In this document: positions 1 to 7,829 of the stretch, one piece after another
How positions within the stretch are numbered: the first letter of the stretch is position 1
Layout: the number at the start of each line of letters is the position of its first letter
Source of the DNA: Glycocaulis sp050485565
GTDB lineage: Bacteria > Pseudomonadota > Alphaproteobacteria > Caulobacterales > Maricaulaceae
Length of the DNA: 64,000 nucleotides
Direction: 5' to 3'
Assembly (NCBI RefSeq): GCF_050485565.1
Contig: NZ_JBJHBQ010000007.1
Location: forward strand, 1 to 64,000
The notes under the pieces: generated by a model
Database searches by the model: none
What the model was told of the DNA's origin: nothing
The model's input: the letters and a program-made list of their open reading frames with translations, nothing else
Position numbers and translations under genes: made by a program

Positions 1-282
1 CATCTGCGCCGCGCCCGTGATCATGTTCTTCACATAGTCAGCGTGGCCAGGGCAGTCCACGTGCGCGTAGTGACGGTTGTCCGTCTCATACTCAACGTGG
101 GCCGTCGAAATCGTGATCCCGCGAGCCTTCTCTTCGGGCGCGCCATCAATCTGGTCATACGCACGAAACTCGCCGAAATACTTCGTAATCGCCGCCGTCA
201 GCGTCGTCTTGCCGTGGTCAACGTGACCAATCGTGCCAACGTTCACATGCGGCTTGTTACGCTCAAACTTTGCCTTGGCCAT
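1..282 (-). CDS. tuf: Elongation factor Tu, N-terminal part (gene runs off the window)
   Basis: This is the first 94 codons of EF-Tu, the GTPase that carries aminoacyl-tRNA to the ribosomal A site. The G1 P-loop GHVDHGKT is at residues 19-26, and the switch I and DCPGH (G3) motifs follow. The N-terminus MAKAKFERNKPHVNVGTIGH is diagnostic. The ATG (complement of 280-282) is preceded by a purine-rich AGGACAAGG. tRNA-Gly and tRNA-Tyr lie upstream on the same strand, the conserved tyr-gly-tuf arrangement of many proteobacteria. The 3' part is outside the window, so whether this is one of two tuf copies cannot be told. Confidence 0.97.
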   Translation of the reverse strand, partial: MAKAKFERNKPHVNVGTIGHVDHGKTTLTAAITKYFGEFRAYDQIDGAPEEKARGITISTAHVEYETDNRHYAHVDCPGHADYVKNMITGAAQM

Positions 283-432
283 CGCGCCTTGTCCTCGTCG
301 CAACTTGCTGGATAGGCAGGACTGGTGCGCCCTGCCGGGTTAACTGACGGGGCGGGATAGCGTCCGGATCGGGCTATGGCAAGGGGTTTGCGCGCCTCGG
401 CATGAAAGAGGTTCAGGGCAGGAAGAGGAGGC

Positions 433-506
433 TGGAGCGGGTGGACGGGATCGAACCGACATATTCAGCTTGGAAGGCTGACATTCTACCATTGAATTAC
501 ACCCGC
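433..506 (-). tRNA. tRNA-Gly (anticodon UCC)
   Basis: A 74-nt cloverleaf on the minus strand. The acceptor GCGGGTG pairs with CACCCGC, followed by discriminator T and an encoded CCA. The 7-nt anticodon loop CTTCCAA gives anticodon TCC. The TpsiC arm contains GGTTCGATCC. It lies between tRNA-Tyr and tuf and probably shares their transcript. Confidence 0.95.
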
Positions 507-625
507 GCCGATGCGCGTGCCGCATCCTGTGATGCTAACGGCAGGCCGGAGCGAAGGCGAGAGAAAATCCCGCCAATCGTGCCTGTGGCCTGTCCAGCCA
601 GAGCCCGCTTCGCGGCGGCCAAGGC

Positions 626-711
626 TGGTGGAGGGGGCTGGATTCGAACCAGCGTACGCTTGCGCGGGCAGATTTACAGTCTGCTGGATTTAACCACTCT
701 CCCACCCCTCC
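626..711 (-). tRNA. tRNA-Tyr (anticodon GUA)
   Basis: An 86-nt class II tRNA on the minus strand with the long variable arm expected for Tyr. Acceptor GGAGGGG pairs with CCCCTCC, followed by A and an encoded CCA. The anticodon stem-loop GCAGA-CTGTAAA-TCTGC gives GTA. The T-arm contains GGTTCGAATCC. It is first in the tRNA-Tyr, tRNA-Gly, tuf series. Confidence 0.96.
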
Positions 712-837
712 GGGTCGCCAGCTATCCGGGCGGACCGGCCGGGCCTTGCGATTGGGCCTTGTCAGAAACGCTCTTGCGCGGATGCGCCGGGCGTCCTAAC
801 GAGGCTGCCTCGTAAAGCCGGGACGCGACTTATACTT

Positions 838-1695
838 ATGGCCCCTGACCAGCGCAACACCTCGAAACCGGCTTTCGCACACGCCCGTGCACAGGGCCGC
901 GGGCCGGGGCGCAAACCCGCCCGCCAGCGCGGCGATGCCCTGCCCCCCGGCGAGGGGTGGATATGGGGACGCCACGCCGTACTGGCGGCCCTTGCCAACC
1001 CAAAACGGGCCCTGCTTTCCCTGCATGTCACGCGCAACAGCGCGAAAGATCTCGATGAGGCGATGCGCGCACGCATCGAAGCAAAGGTTGAAGACCCGGC
1101 TGACATCAGCGCACGCCTGCCGGACACCGCCGTGCATCAGGGTTTCGCGCTGAAGGCCAAGGCGCTGGACGCCGAACCCGTACAGGCCGTTCTGAACCCG
1201 ACGCACGGGCTTCTGGTCGTGCTCGACCAGATCACCGATCCGCACAATGTCGGCGCGATCTTCCGCTCGGCTGCGGCTTTTGGTGCGCGCGCCGTCATCA
1301 TGCAGGACCGCAAATCCCCGCCGCTCTTCGGCACGGTGTGCAAAAGCGCGGTGGGGTGCGCGGAAAAAGTCGGCCATGTGGAAGTCACCAATATCGCCGA
1401 TACGCTGAAAAGCTTCCGCGATGAGGGGCGCTTCGTGATCGGGCTGGCAGGCGAAGCGGACATGGCGCTCGCAGCCGCCGTGCAGACCGGCGCGGACACG
1501 ATGGGCCGCACGACCGGCCTCGTCATCGTACTGGGATCGGAAGACAAGGGGCTGCGCCCCCGCGTGGCCGATCATTGCGATGTGCTGGCGCGCATCCCGA
1601 TGGGACCCAAGGCAGAGAGCCTGAATGTATCCAATGCCGCGGCGGTGGCACTCTATGAAGCCTCCCGGCACGATCCGAGAATCAATCCGGCCTGA
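838..1695 (+). CDS. rlmB: 23S rRNA 2'-O-methyltransferase, RlmB/TrmH (SPOUT) family
   Basis: A 285-aa SPOUT-fold RNA ribose methyltransferase, probably modifying G2251 of 23S rRNA as RlmB does. An N-terminal basic stretch (residues 1-40) precedes the L30e-like substrate domain starting at GRHAVLAAL. The three SPOUT motifs are visible: LDQITDPHNVGAIFRSA near residue 127 (motif 1, catalytic Asn/Arg region), IVLGSEDKGL near 230 (motif 2) and SLNVSNAAAVALYE near 260 (motif 3, trefoil-knot SAM site). The first ATG was taken. The gene is divergent from the tRNA-Tyr/tuf cluster. Family is secure; the exact target nucleotide is inferred. Confidence 0.9.
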   Translation: MAPDQRNTSKPAFAHARAQGRGPGRKPARQRGDALPPGEGWIWGRHAVLAALANPKRALLSLHVTRNSAKDLDEAMRARIEAKVEDPADISARLPDTAVHQGFALKAKALDAEPVQAVLNPTHGLLVVLDQITDPHNVGAIFRSAAAFGARAVIMQDRKSPPLFGTVCKSAVGCAEKVGHVEVTNIADTLKSFRDEGRFVIGLAGEADMALAAAVQTGADTMGRTTGLVIVLGSEDKGLRPRVADHCDVLARIPMGPKAESLNVSNAAAVALYEASRHDPRINPA

Positions 1696-1706
1696 CGCCC
1701 TCGCCC

Positions 1707-1783
1707 TTCGAGACGGCCTTCGGCCTCCTCAGGGTGAGGGCTTTTCCCTCATGCTGAGGGCGAGCGTAGCGAAGCATCTCGAA
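1707..1783. repeat. REP-like palindromic intergenic repeat
   Basis: Between rlmB and aidB lies a compound hairpin. The outer arms are TTCGAGA (1707-1713) and TCTCGAA (1777-1783). The inner arms CCTCAGGGTGAGGG and CCCTCATGCTGAGG are separated by CTTTT. The pattern resembles short palindromic repeats scattered between genes in many alphaproteobacteria. It may act as a transcription attenuator or mRNA stabiliser, but no function is shown here. Confidence 0.6.
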
Positions 1784-1845
1784 GCACGGGGGAAAAGCGC
1801 ATCCCCGCTTTACGCGGGCCCTCCCCTCGCGCAAAACTCCTAGCC

Positions 1846-3504
1846 ATGACACAGCCCCACGCGCCGCGCAGCGAACTGCGCACCCATAGCGTCTTCAACC
1901 AGTCCGAACCGTTGAGCGGGATCAATCTGTTCAGCGCCGACCGCGTGTTGAGCGATGCCGTCAGCCGCAATGGCGGGGATGCCCACCGTGACCGTCTATC
2001 GGCCTTCGGCGCGCGGGTCGGCTCGGCAGAAGTGCAGGAATGGGGCCGTCAGGCCAACGAGAACCCGCCAAAGTTCAAGCCCTTTGACCGCTATGGCCAC
2101 CGCATTGACGAGGTGGAATTTCACCCCGCCTATCACCAGCTGATGCGTGCGGGTCTGGAAGCGGGTGTCTCGGCAGCGGCCTGGAACACCGACACCGCGC
2201 CCCACACGCTGCATTCGGCCCTGCTCATGCTGATGGGGCATGCCGATGCGGGTGTGTGCTGCCCGATGTCGATGACCTATGCCTGCGTCCCGGCCCTGCG
2301 CCATGCCGGCTGGGCCGTAGACTGGATCAGCGGCGCAACGGCCAGCGCCTATGACCCGGCCATGAAGCCGATGAACGCCAAGGCGGGCCTGACCATCGGC
2401 ATGGCGATGACCGAGAAGCAGGGCGGCTCGGATGTGCGCGCCAACGAGACCCGCGCGGTCAGCATTGGCGGGGACGAGGTGGAGCTTACGGGGCATAAAT
2501 GGTTCTGCTCGGCGCCCATGAGCGATGGCTTCCTCACCCTTGCCTATGAGGGCGAGGGCGAAAGCGCTGCCCTCTCCTGCTTTCTGGTGCCGCGCTGGCG
2601 CCCGGACGGCACGCGCAATTCAATCGAGATTCAGCGCCTGAAGGACAAGCTCGGCGACCGTTCCAACGCATCCTCCGAGATTGAATATCACGGCGCCTAT
2701 GCCCGCCGCGTGGGCGAGCCGGGACGCGGGGTGCGCACCATTATCGACATGGTCAACCACACGCGCCTGGATTGCCTGGCAGGGTCAGCGGGCCTCATTC
2801 GCACCGCGAGCTTTCACGCCATCTGGCACGCCGACCGCCGCGCTGCCTTCCAGCGCCGCCTGATCGACCAGCCATTGATGCGCGAAGTGCTGGCGGAGCT
2901 CGCCATGGAGGCCGAAGCGGCGATGGCGCTGGCTTTTCGTGTTGCCCGCGCCTTCGACACGATGGCCAGCAACCCGAACGAGGCGGCACTGGCGCGTATC
3001 CTCACCCCCATCGCCAAATACTGGATCTGCAAGCGCGCGCCCTACCTCGTCTATGAGGCGATGGAGGCCCATGGGGGGGCAGGCTTTGTGGAGGAATCCC
3101 CCCTGCCCCGCATGTTCCGCCAGAGCCCGCTGAACGCGATCTGGGAAGGGTCGGGCAATGTCATCGCCCTCGACACGCTGCGCGCCCTTTCCCGCGACCC
3201 TGAGAGCCGCGAGGCGCTGATCGCTCACCTTGCGCGGGGCAAGGGGCAGAATGCGGCGCTTGATGCCCTGATTGGCCGCATCGAGGAGTCACTGGCGGGC
3301 GGGATCGGAGAGGCCGATGCCCGCCGGTTCAGCGAGGAAGCGGCGCTGGCCCTGTCGGCCCTTGCCCTGATGGATGCCGGGCTGGATGCGGTATCAGATG
3401 CCTTCCTCGCCCGGCGCATAGCCAGCCAGTCCACAACGCTGGGCGCCGGCCACGGGCAGATCGACACCGAAAAACTGATTGAGCGCGGACGGCTGGCAGG
3501 ATGA
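1846..3504 (+). CDS. aidB: AidB-like acyl-CoA dehydrogenase family protein (adaptive alkylation response)
   Basis: A 552-aa flavoprotein of the AidB branch of acyl-CoA dehydrogenases, which in E. coli is induced by DNA alkylation and binds DNA. AidB-type signatures include the N-terminal THSVFNQSEPL, NENPPKF, FHPAYH, MAMTEKQGGSDVRAN near residue 190, GHKWFCSAPMSD, RLKDKLGDRSNAS and, near the C-terminus, FRQSPLNAIWEGSGNV. Length matches E. coli AidB (about 541 aa), longer than ordinary acyl-CoA dehydrogenases because of the C-terminal DNA-binding helices. The TGA stop overlaps the ATG of the next gene. DNA protection is the family's proposed role; its substrate is unsettled. Confidence 0.9.
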   Translation: MTQPHAPRSELRTHSVFNQSEPLSGINLFSADRVLSDAVSRNGGDAHRDRLSAFGARVGSAEVQEWGRQANENPPKFKPFDRYGHRIDEVEFHPAYHQLMRAGLEAGVSAAAWNTDTAPHTLHSALLMLMGHADAGVCCPMSMTYACVPALRHAGWAVDWISGATASAYDPAMKPMNAKAGLTIGMAMTEKQGGSDVRANETRAVSIGGDEVELTGHKWFCSAPMSDGFLTLAYEGEGESAALSCFLVPRWRPDGTRNSIEIQRLKDKLGDRSNASSEIEYHGAYARRVGEPGRGVRTIIDMVNHTRLDCLAGSAGLIRTASFHAIWHADRRAAFQRRLIDQPLMREVLAELAMEAEAAMALAFRVARAFDTMASNPNEAALARILTPIAKYWICKRAPYLVYEAMEAHGGAGFVEESPLPRMFRQSPLNAIWEGSGNVIALDTLRALSRDPESREALIAHLARGKGQNAALDALIGRIEESLAGGIGEADARRFSEEAALALSALALMDAGLDAVSDAFLARRIASQSTTLGAGHGQIDTEKLIERGRLAG

Positions 3505-4310
3505 GCGATCAGAACTCGTCGCAAGGCGTACAATATCAACAGCGCATCGTCGCGTTTCTCGATATTCTTGGTTTTAGAGATTTGGTGATCAGATCGGAGA
3601 GCGATCAGAATGCGTTCAATAAAGTTATCGATTCTATAATAAAAATAAAGAGAATAGCTGACGTAAGGCCAACTGGATATGATTATCACGCTAGTACATT
3701 CTCCGACAACATCGCAATATCAGCAAAAATAGATGTAGAGTCTCTACACTATATATTTATATCTATCGAAGCCCTTACGACAAACCTGATGCAGATTGGA
3801 TGTTTATGTCGAGGCAGTGTAGTCGTCGGGAATCTTGTTCACAATGAAAACATGGTGTTTGGGCGAGGTTTAGTCTCAGCTCATGATTTTGAGAATCGTT
3901 TAGCGAAGTACCCGCGAATTGTGCTCGATGACAATATCGTTGATATGGTACGACAACTTACTCCCGAAGACACACTTGGCGCCATGAAAAGAAAACTGTT
4001 TAGAGATTTCGATGGAATGTATTGCATGCACTATTTGAACGATCTAGCTGATATTGATATAAATATACCAATAAAAGAAAATCCGAAGCTGATCGTTGCC
4101 TACACAACTTCCTATTACATGAATAAATCAATTGAATCCTGCACTAGCGATCCAAGTGCCTTTGAAAAGTATAGATATTTTTCTGACTATTGGCGTGACG
4201 CTGTGGACTCACCTCAAGCCCTAAGCGGACGCGGTCTCATTCCTGAAATTTCTATCCCCCAAAGTTTGCTGGATCGCCGACGCCGTCCTTTTAAAACTGG
4301 AATTGACTGA
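3501..4310 (+). CDS. AT-rich orphan protein resembling class III nucleotide cyclase domains
   Basis: A 269-aa protein with no confident named family. Residues 16-25, IVAFLDILGF, fit the first metal-binding strand of class III adenylate/guanylate cyclases (Asp21). STFSDNIAIS places a second Asp at 69, 48 residues on, close to the usual spacing. CRGSVVVG (104-110), followed by GRGLVSAHDFENR (121-133), resembles the cyclase R-x-x-x-x-x-G and N-x-x-R region. The DNA is strikingly AT-rich (30% G+C at 3601-3660) against its GC-rich neighbours, suggesting transfer. The ATG at 3501 overlaps aidB's TGA, so translation may be coupled. The last residues become GC-rich just before the symporter start. 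Cyclase activity is inference; a defence-type (Pycsar-like) role is possible, but no effector gene is adjacent. Confidence 0.55.
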   Translation: MSDQNSSQGVQYQQRIVAFLDILGFRDLVIRSESDQNAFNKVIDSIIKIKRIADVRPTGYDYHASTFSDNIAISAKIDVESLHYIFISIEALTTNLMQIGCLCRGSVVVGNLVHNENMVFGRGLVSAHDFENRLAKYPRIVLDDNIVDMVRQLTPEDTLGAMKRKLFRDFDGMYCMHYLNDLADIDINIPIKENPKLIVAYTTSYYMNKSIESCTSDPSAFEKYRYFSDYWRDAVDSPQALSGRGLIPEISIPQSLLDRRRRPFKTGID

Positions 4311-4315
4311 CGCCC

Positions 4316-5692
4316 ATGATTCTCGCTGCGCTTATCCTGTACATCCTTGTCCAGCTTGGTATTGCCCTGTGGGCATCGCGCAAGATGAGCACGCATACCG
4401 ACTATCTGGTGGCGGGCCGCAGGCTGGGCTTCTGGGCGGTCGGGATATCGGTGTTCGCCACCTGGTTTGGCGGCGAGACCATTATGGGCTCCACCGCCAC
4501 CATCGCCGATGAGGGGCTGGGCGGCGCGCGCGCAGAGCCAGTGGGTTATGCCATCTGCCTGATCGTCGCGGCGCTGTTCGTGGCCGGGCAGTTGCGCGCA
4601 AAAGGCTATCTGACGCTTGCCGATTTCTTCCGGGACCGTTTCGGCCCGCGCGCGGAAATCGCCTCTGCCTGCGTCTCCATCCCCACCTCCATCATCTGGG
4701 CGGCGGCGCAATTGCTGGCGCTTGCCTCCATCATTGCGGTGGCCAGCGATTTGCCGGTGGAATGGGCGCTGGTGGGGGCCAGCCTGCTTGTCATCTGCTA
4801 CACGCTGCTGGGCGGCCTGCTGGGCGATGTCGTGACCGACATTCTCCAGAGCGCGATCGTGCTGATTGGCCTCATCGTTCTCACCTTCGCCCTGTTCGGG
4901 CGTGCCGGCGGCTTTGACGAAGCCATGGCACTGATCGACCCGTCACAGCTCGTGCTGATTGCGCCGGGCGAAAGCTGGCTGGAGCGTCTTGATGCGTTCG
5001 CCATTCCGATTCTCGGCTCCATCGTCGCGCAGGAGATGATTGCGCGCTTTCTCGGCTCGAAATCGGCGAAAATCGCCGTGCGCGGCGGGCTGATGGCGGG
5101 CGGGCTCTATCTGGTGGTAGGCTTCTTCCCTGTCCTGTTCGGGCTTGTCGGCCCCGGCCTTGGCTTTGACCCGGCAGCGGGTGATCTCTTCCTGCCCAAC
5201 CTTGCCATGGACCTGCTGCCGAGCGCCCTCTTTGTCGTGTTTGCCGGTGCGCTCTTCTCTGCCGTGCTGTCGACGGTGGACTCCGCACTTCTGGCCGTCT
5301 CCGGCCTGGCAACGGAAAACCTCTACAGCCGGGTGCGCACCAAAGCCTCGCCAGAGGAAAAACTGCTGGCCGCGCGCGGCTTTACCGTCGTGGCGGGCGT
5401 GATGGCTTATGTCGTCGCTACGACAGGCGAGACGATTTACGGGCTGGTAGAGCTGGCCTCGTCGCTGGGATCGGCGGGCCTTCTGGTCTCGCTGCTGATC
5501 GGGATACGCAGCCGGTTTGGCGGCGAATGGTCGGCGCTTGCCGCGCTGGCCAGCGGGCTCATGGCCATCTGGCTGGGTGATTTCGTATTCGAGATACCAG
5601 GCGCCTTCCTGTTCTCGATCCTCGCCGCGCTGGCAGGTTATGTACTCGTGGGACTGGCCAGCATGGCGATCCAGCGTCAGGCGCAAGCCTAG
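4316..5692 (+). CDS. Sodium:solute symporter (SSS family)
   Basis: A 458-aa polytopic inner-membrane protein of the SSS family. It has about 12-13 hydrophobic segments, the family signature TDYLVAGRRLGFWAVGIS after TM1, and ATWFGGETIMGS in TM2. IWAAAQLLALASII and AVLSTVDSALLAVSGLATENLY (TM9 region) resemble the Na+-site helix. The solute cannot be inferred. The ATG follows the AT-rich gene by 5 bases with no clear Shine-Dalgarno. The TAG stop is formed by the TA and first G of the inverted-repeat element that follows, so the true ancestral C-terminus may have differed. Confidence 0.85.
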   Translation: MILAALILYILVQLGIALWASRKMSTHTDYLVAGRRLGFWAVGISVFATWFGGETIMGSTATIADEGLGGARAEPVGYAICLIVAALFVAGQLRAKGYLTLADFFRDRFGPRAEIASACVSIPTSIIWAAAQLLALASIIAVASDLPVEWALVGASLLVICYTLLGGLLGDVVTDILQSAIVLIGLIVLTFALFGRAGGFDEAMALIDPSQLVLIAPGESWLERLDAFAIPILGSIVAQEMIARFLGSKSAKIAVRGGLMAGGLYLVVGFFPVLFGLVGPGLGFDPAAGDLFLPNLAMDLLPSALFVVFAGALFSAVLSTVDSALLAVSGLATENLYSRVRTKASPEEKLLAARGFTVVAGVMAYVVATTGETIYGLVELASSLGSAGLLVSLLIGIRSRFGGEWSALAALASGLMAIWLGDFVFEIPGAFLFSILAALAGYVLVGLASMAIQRQAQA

Positions 5693-5958
5693 GGCCTGTA
5701 CTCACAAAGGGTTTGGAGCGTGATATGCGCGAAAATCGTTCAATATCAGGAGCAGGCCCGATGAAAGGGTGCTCCCCTTTCGAGGGACTGCAACGCAAGA
5801 GTGGGCGATTTTCGCCATACTCCTGCGGAGCGCGGCGGATTTATCCCCTGACGGCGTCGAACCGTCCTTGTGGAGGGATGCTCCACGGCGGGCGTCTCTC
5901 CTTGTCAGCGGCCAAATCCGCTACGCGTCACGCCCGAAACCTTTATGAGGACAGGCCC
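5692..5958. mobile_element. MITE-like element with ~30-bp imperfect terminal inverted repeats
   Basis: The left end starts GGGCCTGTACTCACAAAGG. The right end, read inward on the minus strand, starts GGGCCTGTCCTCATAAAGG. Similarity continues to about 30 bp (GCGTGA at the inner edge of both). TA dinucleotides flank it (5690-5691 and 5959-5960), consistent with a 2-bp target duplication. No transposase is encoded in the 267 bp, and internal palindromes such as GGCGATTTTCGCC are present. A non-autonomous element mobilised by an IS elsewhere is the likely explanation; the family is not assigned. Stop codons of both flanking genes fall on its ends. Confidence 0.7.
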
Positions 5959-6437
5959 TAAACAAACAGGGCATCCACACTCGCCTGGCCCGCATTCTGA
6001 TCGGGATCAGTTTCGCCCGTCACATGGCCGTGGACCGCCGCACGCGCCGCCGCCAGCAGGGGCTCTGCCTCGCTGCGCGCCGCCTCCGCCGCGCCGGTAA
6101 GGTCGCCTTCGCGCACACGCTCCTGCAGGTCGGCAATGATATCGTCCAGCGCCGAGACCAGAGTCTCGAAATGGGCCCGCACGGCGCGCGGTGCCGCATG
6201 CCAGGCGGCGATCACCGTCTCGCGTCCGCTATAGCCGGTGCGCTCGAAATGGGCCTCATAACTGCACGGTTCCCAGCCCAGCACGTCTTCCGCGCAATCG
6301 GGCATGCCGGGCAGCATGTCCAGCAGCATCACCACTTCATTGAAATGGTTGAGATAGTCGGTCGCCAACCCCGTCTCGGGATGGATATTGGCGGCCCGGA
6401 GCGCATCGGGCGCCGGCATCTCGGCCGTCAAACTCAT
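5958..6437 (-). CDS. Conserved-looking hypothetical protein
   Basis: A 159-aa soluble protein I do not recognise by function. The N-terminal half contains an aromatic and acidic region (DYLNHFNEVVMLLDMLPGMP, then CAEDVLGWEPCSYEAHF) with two Cys 12 residues apart. The C-terminal half is helical and rich in Ala, Glu and Arg. No signal peptide or membrane segment is seen. The TAG stop lies on the right end of the MITE-like element. It converges on the symporter gene. Codon usage is native GC-rich, so it is probably a resident gene. Confidence 0.7.
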   Translation of the reverse strand: MSLTAEMPAPDALRAANIHPETGLATDYLNHFNEVVMLLDMLPGMPDCAEDVLGWEPCSYEAHFERTGYSGRETVIAAWHAAPRAVRAHFETLVSALDDIIADLQERVREGDLTGAAEAARSEAEPLLAAARAAVHGHVTGETDPDQNAGQASVDALFV

Positions 6438-6531
6438 GGGCTAGGTGCCTGTCAGCTGGAAAACTTGAAGCACACACCCTGCCCGCTCATGCTTGATGAA
6501 GCGCTAATCGTCTGGATACGGCGCGAACCGG

Positions 6532-6924
6532 TCAGTCCACCACCGCGTCGGCCTCGATCTCCACCACGAAGGCGGGGTCCACGAAAGCCGCAACCCCGAT
6601 CATGCTGGTGGCAGGCGGACAATCGGCGAACACCGCGCGGTGCGCTGCGCCAATCGCGTCCTGTGCTTCCGGCGTCATACCCACCACGAACATGCGCGTG
6701 CGCACCACGTCGGAGATTTTCGCGCCCGCCTCTTTCAACGCGCCTTCGATGATCTCCAGAGCGCGGGCGGCCTGCGCGCCGTGATCGCCCGGCGCATGAG
6801 GGCTGCCATCAGCATTGAGCGCCACCGTGCCTGTCACGAAAATCTGATTGCCCGCCCGCACGGCGCGGCAATAGCCATAGCGCGCCTCCCACGGTGCGCC
6901 GGTATGGATGCGGGTACGGGTCAT
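6532..6924 (-). CDS. RidA family protein (YjgF/YER057c/UK114)
   Basis: A 130-aa RidA-fold protein. The archetype hydrolyses reactive enamine/imine intermediates released by PLP enzymes. Family features seen are FVTGTVALNADG, the QAARALEIIEGALKEAGA helix, VVRTRMFVVGM with the conserved Arg, and the C-terminal P-x-F-V-V-E-I-E-A. A start at MTRTRIHTGAPWE was chosen because it gives the standard length; further upstream in-frame codons extend into non-homologous sequence. It sits alone, divergent from plsC. Which RidA subgroup, and so which substrate, is not decided. Confidence 0.87.
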   Translation of the reverse strand: MTRTRIHTGAPWEARYGYCRAVRAGNQIFVTGTVALNADGSPHAPGDHGAQAARALEIIEGALKEAGAKISDVVRTRMFVVGMTPEAQDAIGAAHRAVFADCPPATSMIGVAAFVDPAFVVEIEADAVVD

Positions 6925-6996
6925 GAAGGAGCCTCTCATTGTGTGTGCGCGTTGAACCGTTAGGCTGAGTCCACCGGAGCTACGAACTGGTACACC

Positions 6997-7722
6997 ATGA
7001 AACTTCTGCGCAGCACGCTGTTTGAGATCACATACTGGCTTACCACGCTGTTCTTCGGTGCCATCTGCGCCATTCTGGCCATCATTCCCGGCAAACGCAT
7101 GCTGGGCTACGGAATTTTCAGCTATGCGCGTGTGATTGCCTTCCTCCTGCGCTTCGTCGCCGGCATACGAATTGATCTGCGCGGCACGCAGCATTTGAGC
7201 CGCACCCCCAGCGTCCTCGCCGCCAAGCATCAAAGCTGGGGTGATCCGCTCATCATGGTGGCAACCATTCGGCCCCTGGCCTATGTCGCCGGGGATCATC
7301 TGGTGAAGTATCCCCTCGTCGGCTTCATCCTGAAGAAAACCGGCGCGGTGGTGCTGTCCAACGAAGGTGGAGCGGCGGCCCGCGCGCGCATTGATGAAGG
7401 CATGACGCGCCTGAAATCGGACAAGCGCCACGTCCTGATTTATCCCGAAGGCCATCTGTCAGCGCCGGGCGAAAAGCACCCTTACAAGAAGGGCGTGTTT
7501 CACCTGGCCCACGATCTGGGCCGCCCCGTCGTGCCGGTTGCCACCAGCCTCGGCCTCGCCTGGGACAGGAAGTCCTTCATCAAGCGTCCGCGCACGGTGG
7601 TTGTGGAATTCCTCGAACCGATAACACCAGGAGAAGACAAGGACGCCTTCATGCGCCACCTTGAAGAAACAATAGAAGGGCGCACAGCCGAGCTGATACG
7701 CGCCGCAAACGGGGAAGCATAG
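6997..7722 (+). CDS. plsC: 1-acyl-sn-glycerol-3-phosphate acyltransferase
   Basis: A 241-aa membrane acyltransferase that makes phosphatidic acid from lysophosphatidate. An N-terminal hydrophobic segment (residues 10-30) anchors it. The HX4D catalytic box appears as KHQSWGDPL, and the substrate-binding block as YPEGHLSAPGE (EGH in place of the common EGT). The C-terminal PVVPVATSLGLAW matches the family. The LplT-like transporter two genes downstream fits a lysophospholipid-repair neighbourhood, though the secreted hydrolase separates them. A short hairpin, TTGGCG-CAT-CGCCAA (7725-7739), follows the stop. Confidence 0.9.
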   Translation: MKLLRSTLFEITYWLTTLFFGAICAILAIIPGKRMLGYGIFSYARVIAFLLRFVAGIRIDLRGTQHLSRTPSVLAAKHQSWGDPLIMVATIRPLAYVAGDHLVKYPLVGFILKKTGAVVLSNEGGAAARARIDEGMTRLKSDKRHVLIYPEGHLSAPGEKHPYKKGVFHLAHDLGRPVVPVATSLGLAWDRKSFIKRPRTVVVEFLEPITPGEDKDAFMRHLEETIEGRTAELIRAANGEA

Positions 7723-7829
7723 GCTTGGCGCATCGCCAATGCAGAAACATTACCAGATTTTAAGTCGAAATATCGCCTTGATTTCATATGGTGAAGCCTC
7801 CCCAACAATAAAAACACCGGAGGTCGATA

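Noticed and set aside
3501..5692. A complete Pycsar system (cyclase plus effector)
   Set aside because: The downstream gene is an ordinary sodium:solute symporter with native composition, and aidB is upstream. No TIR or short TM effector is present.
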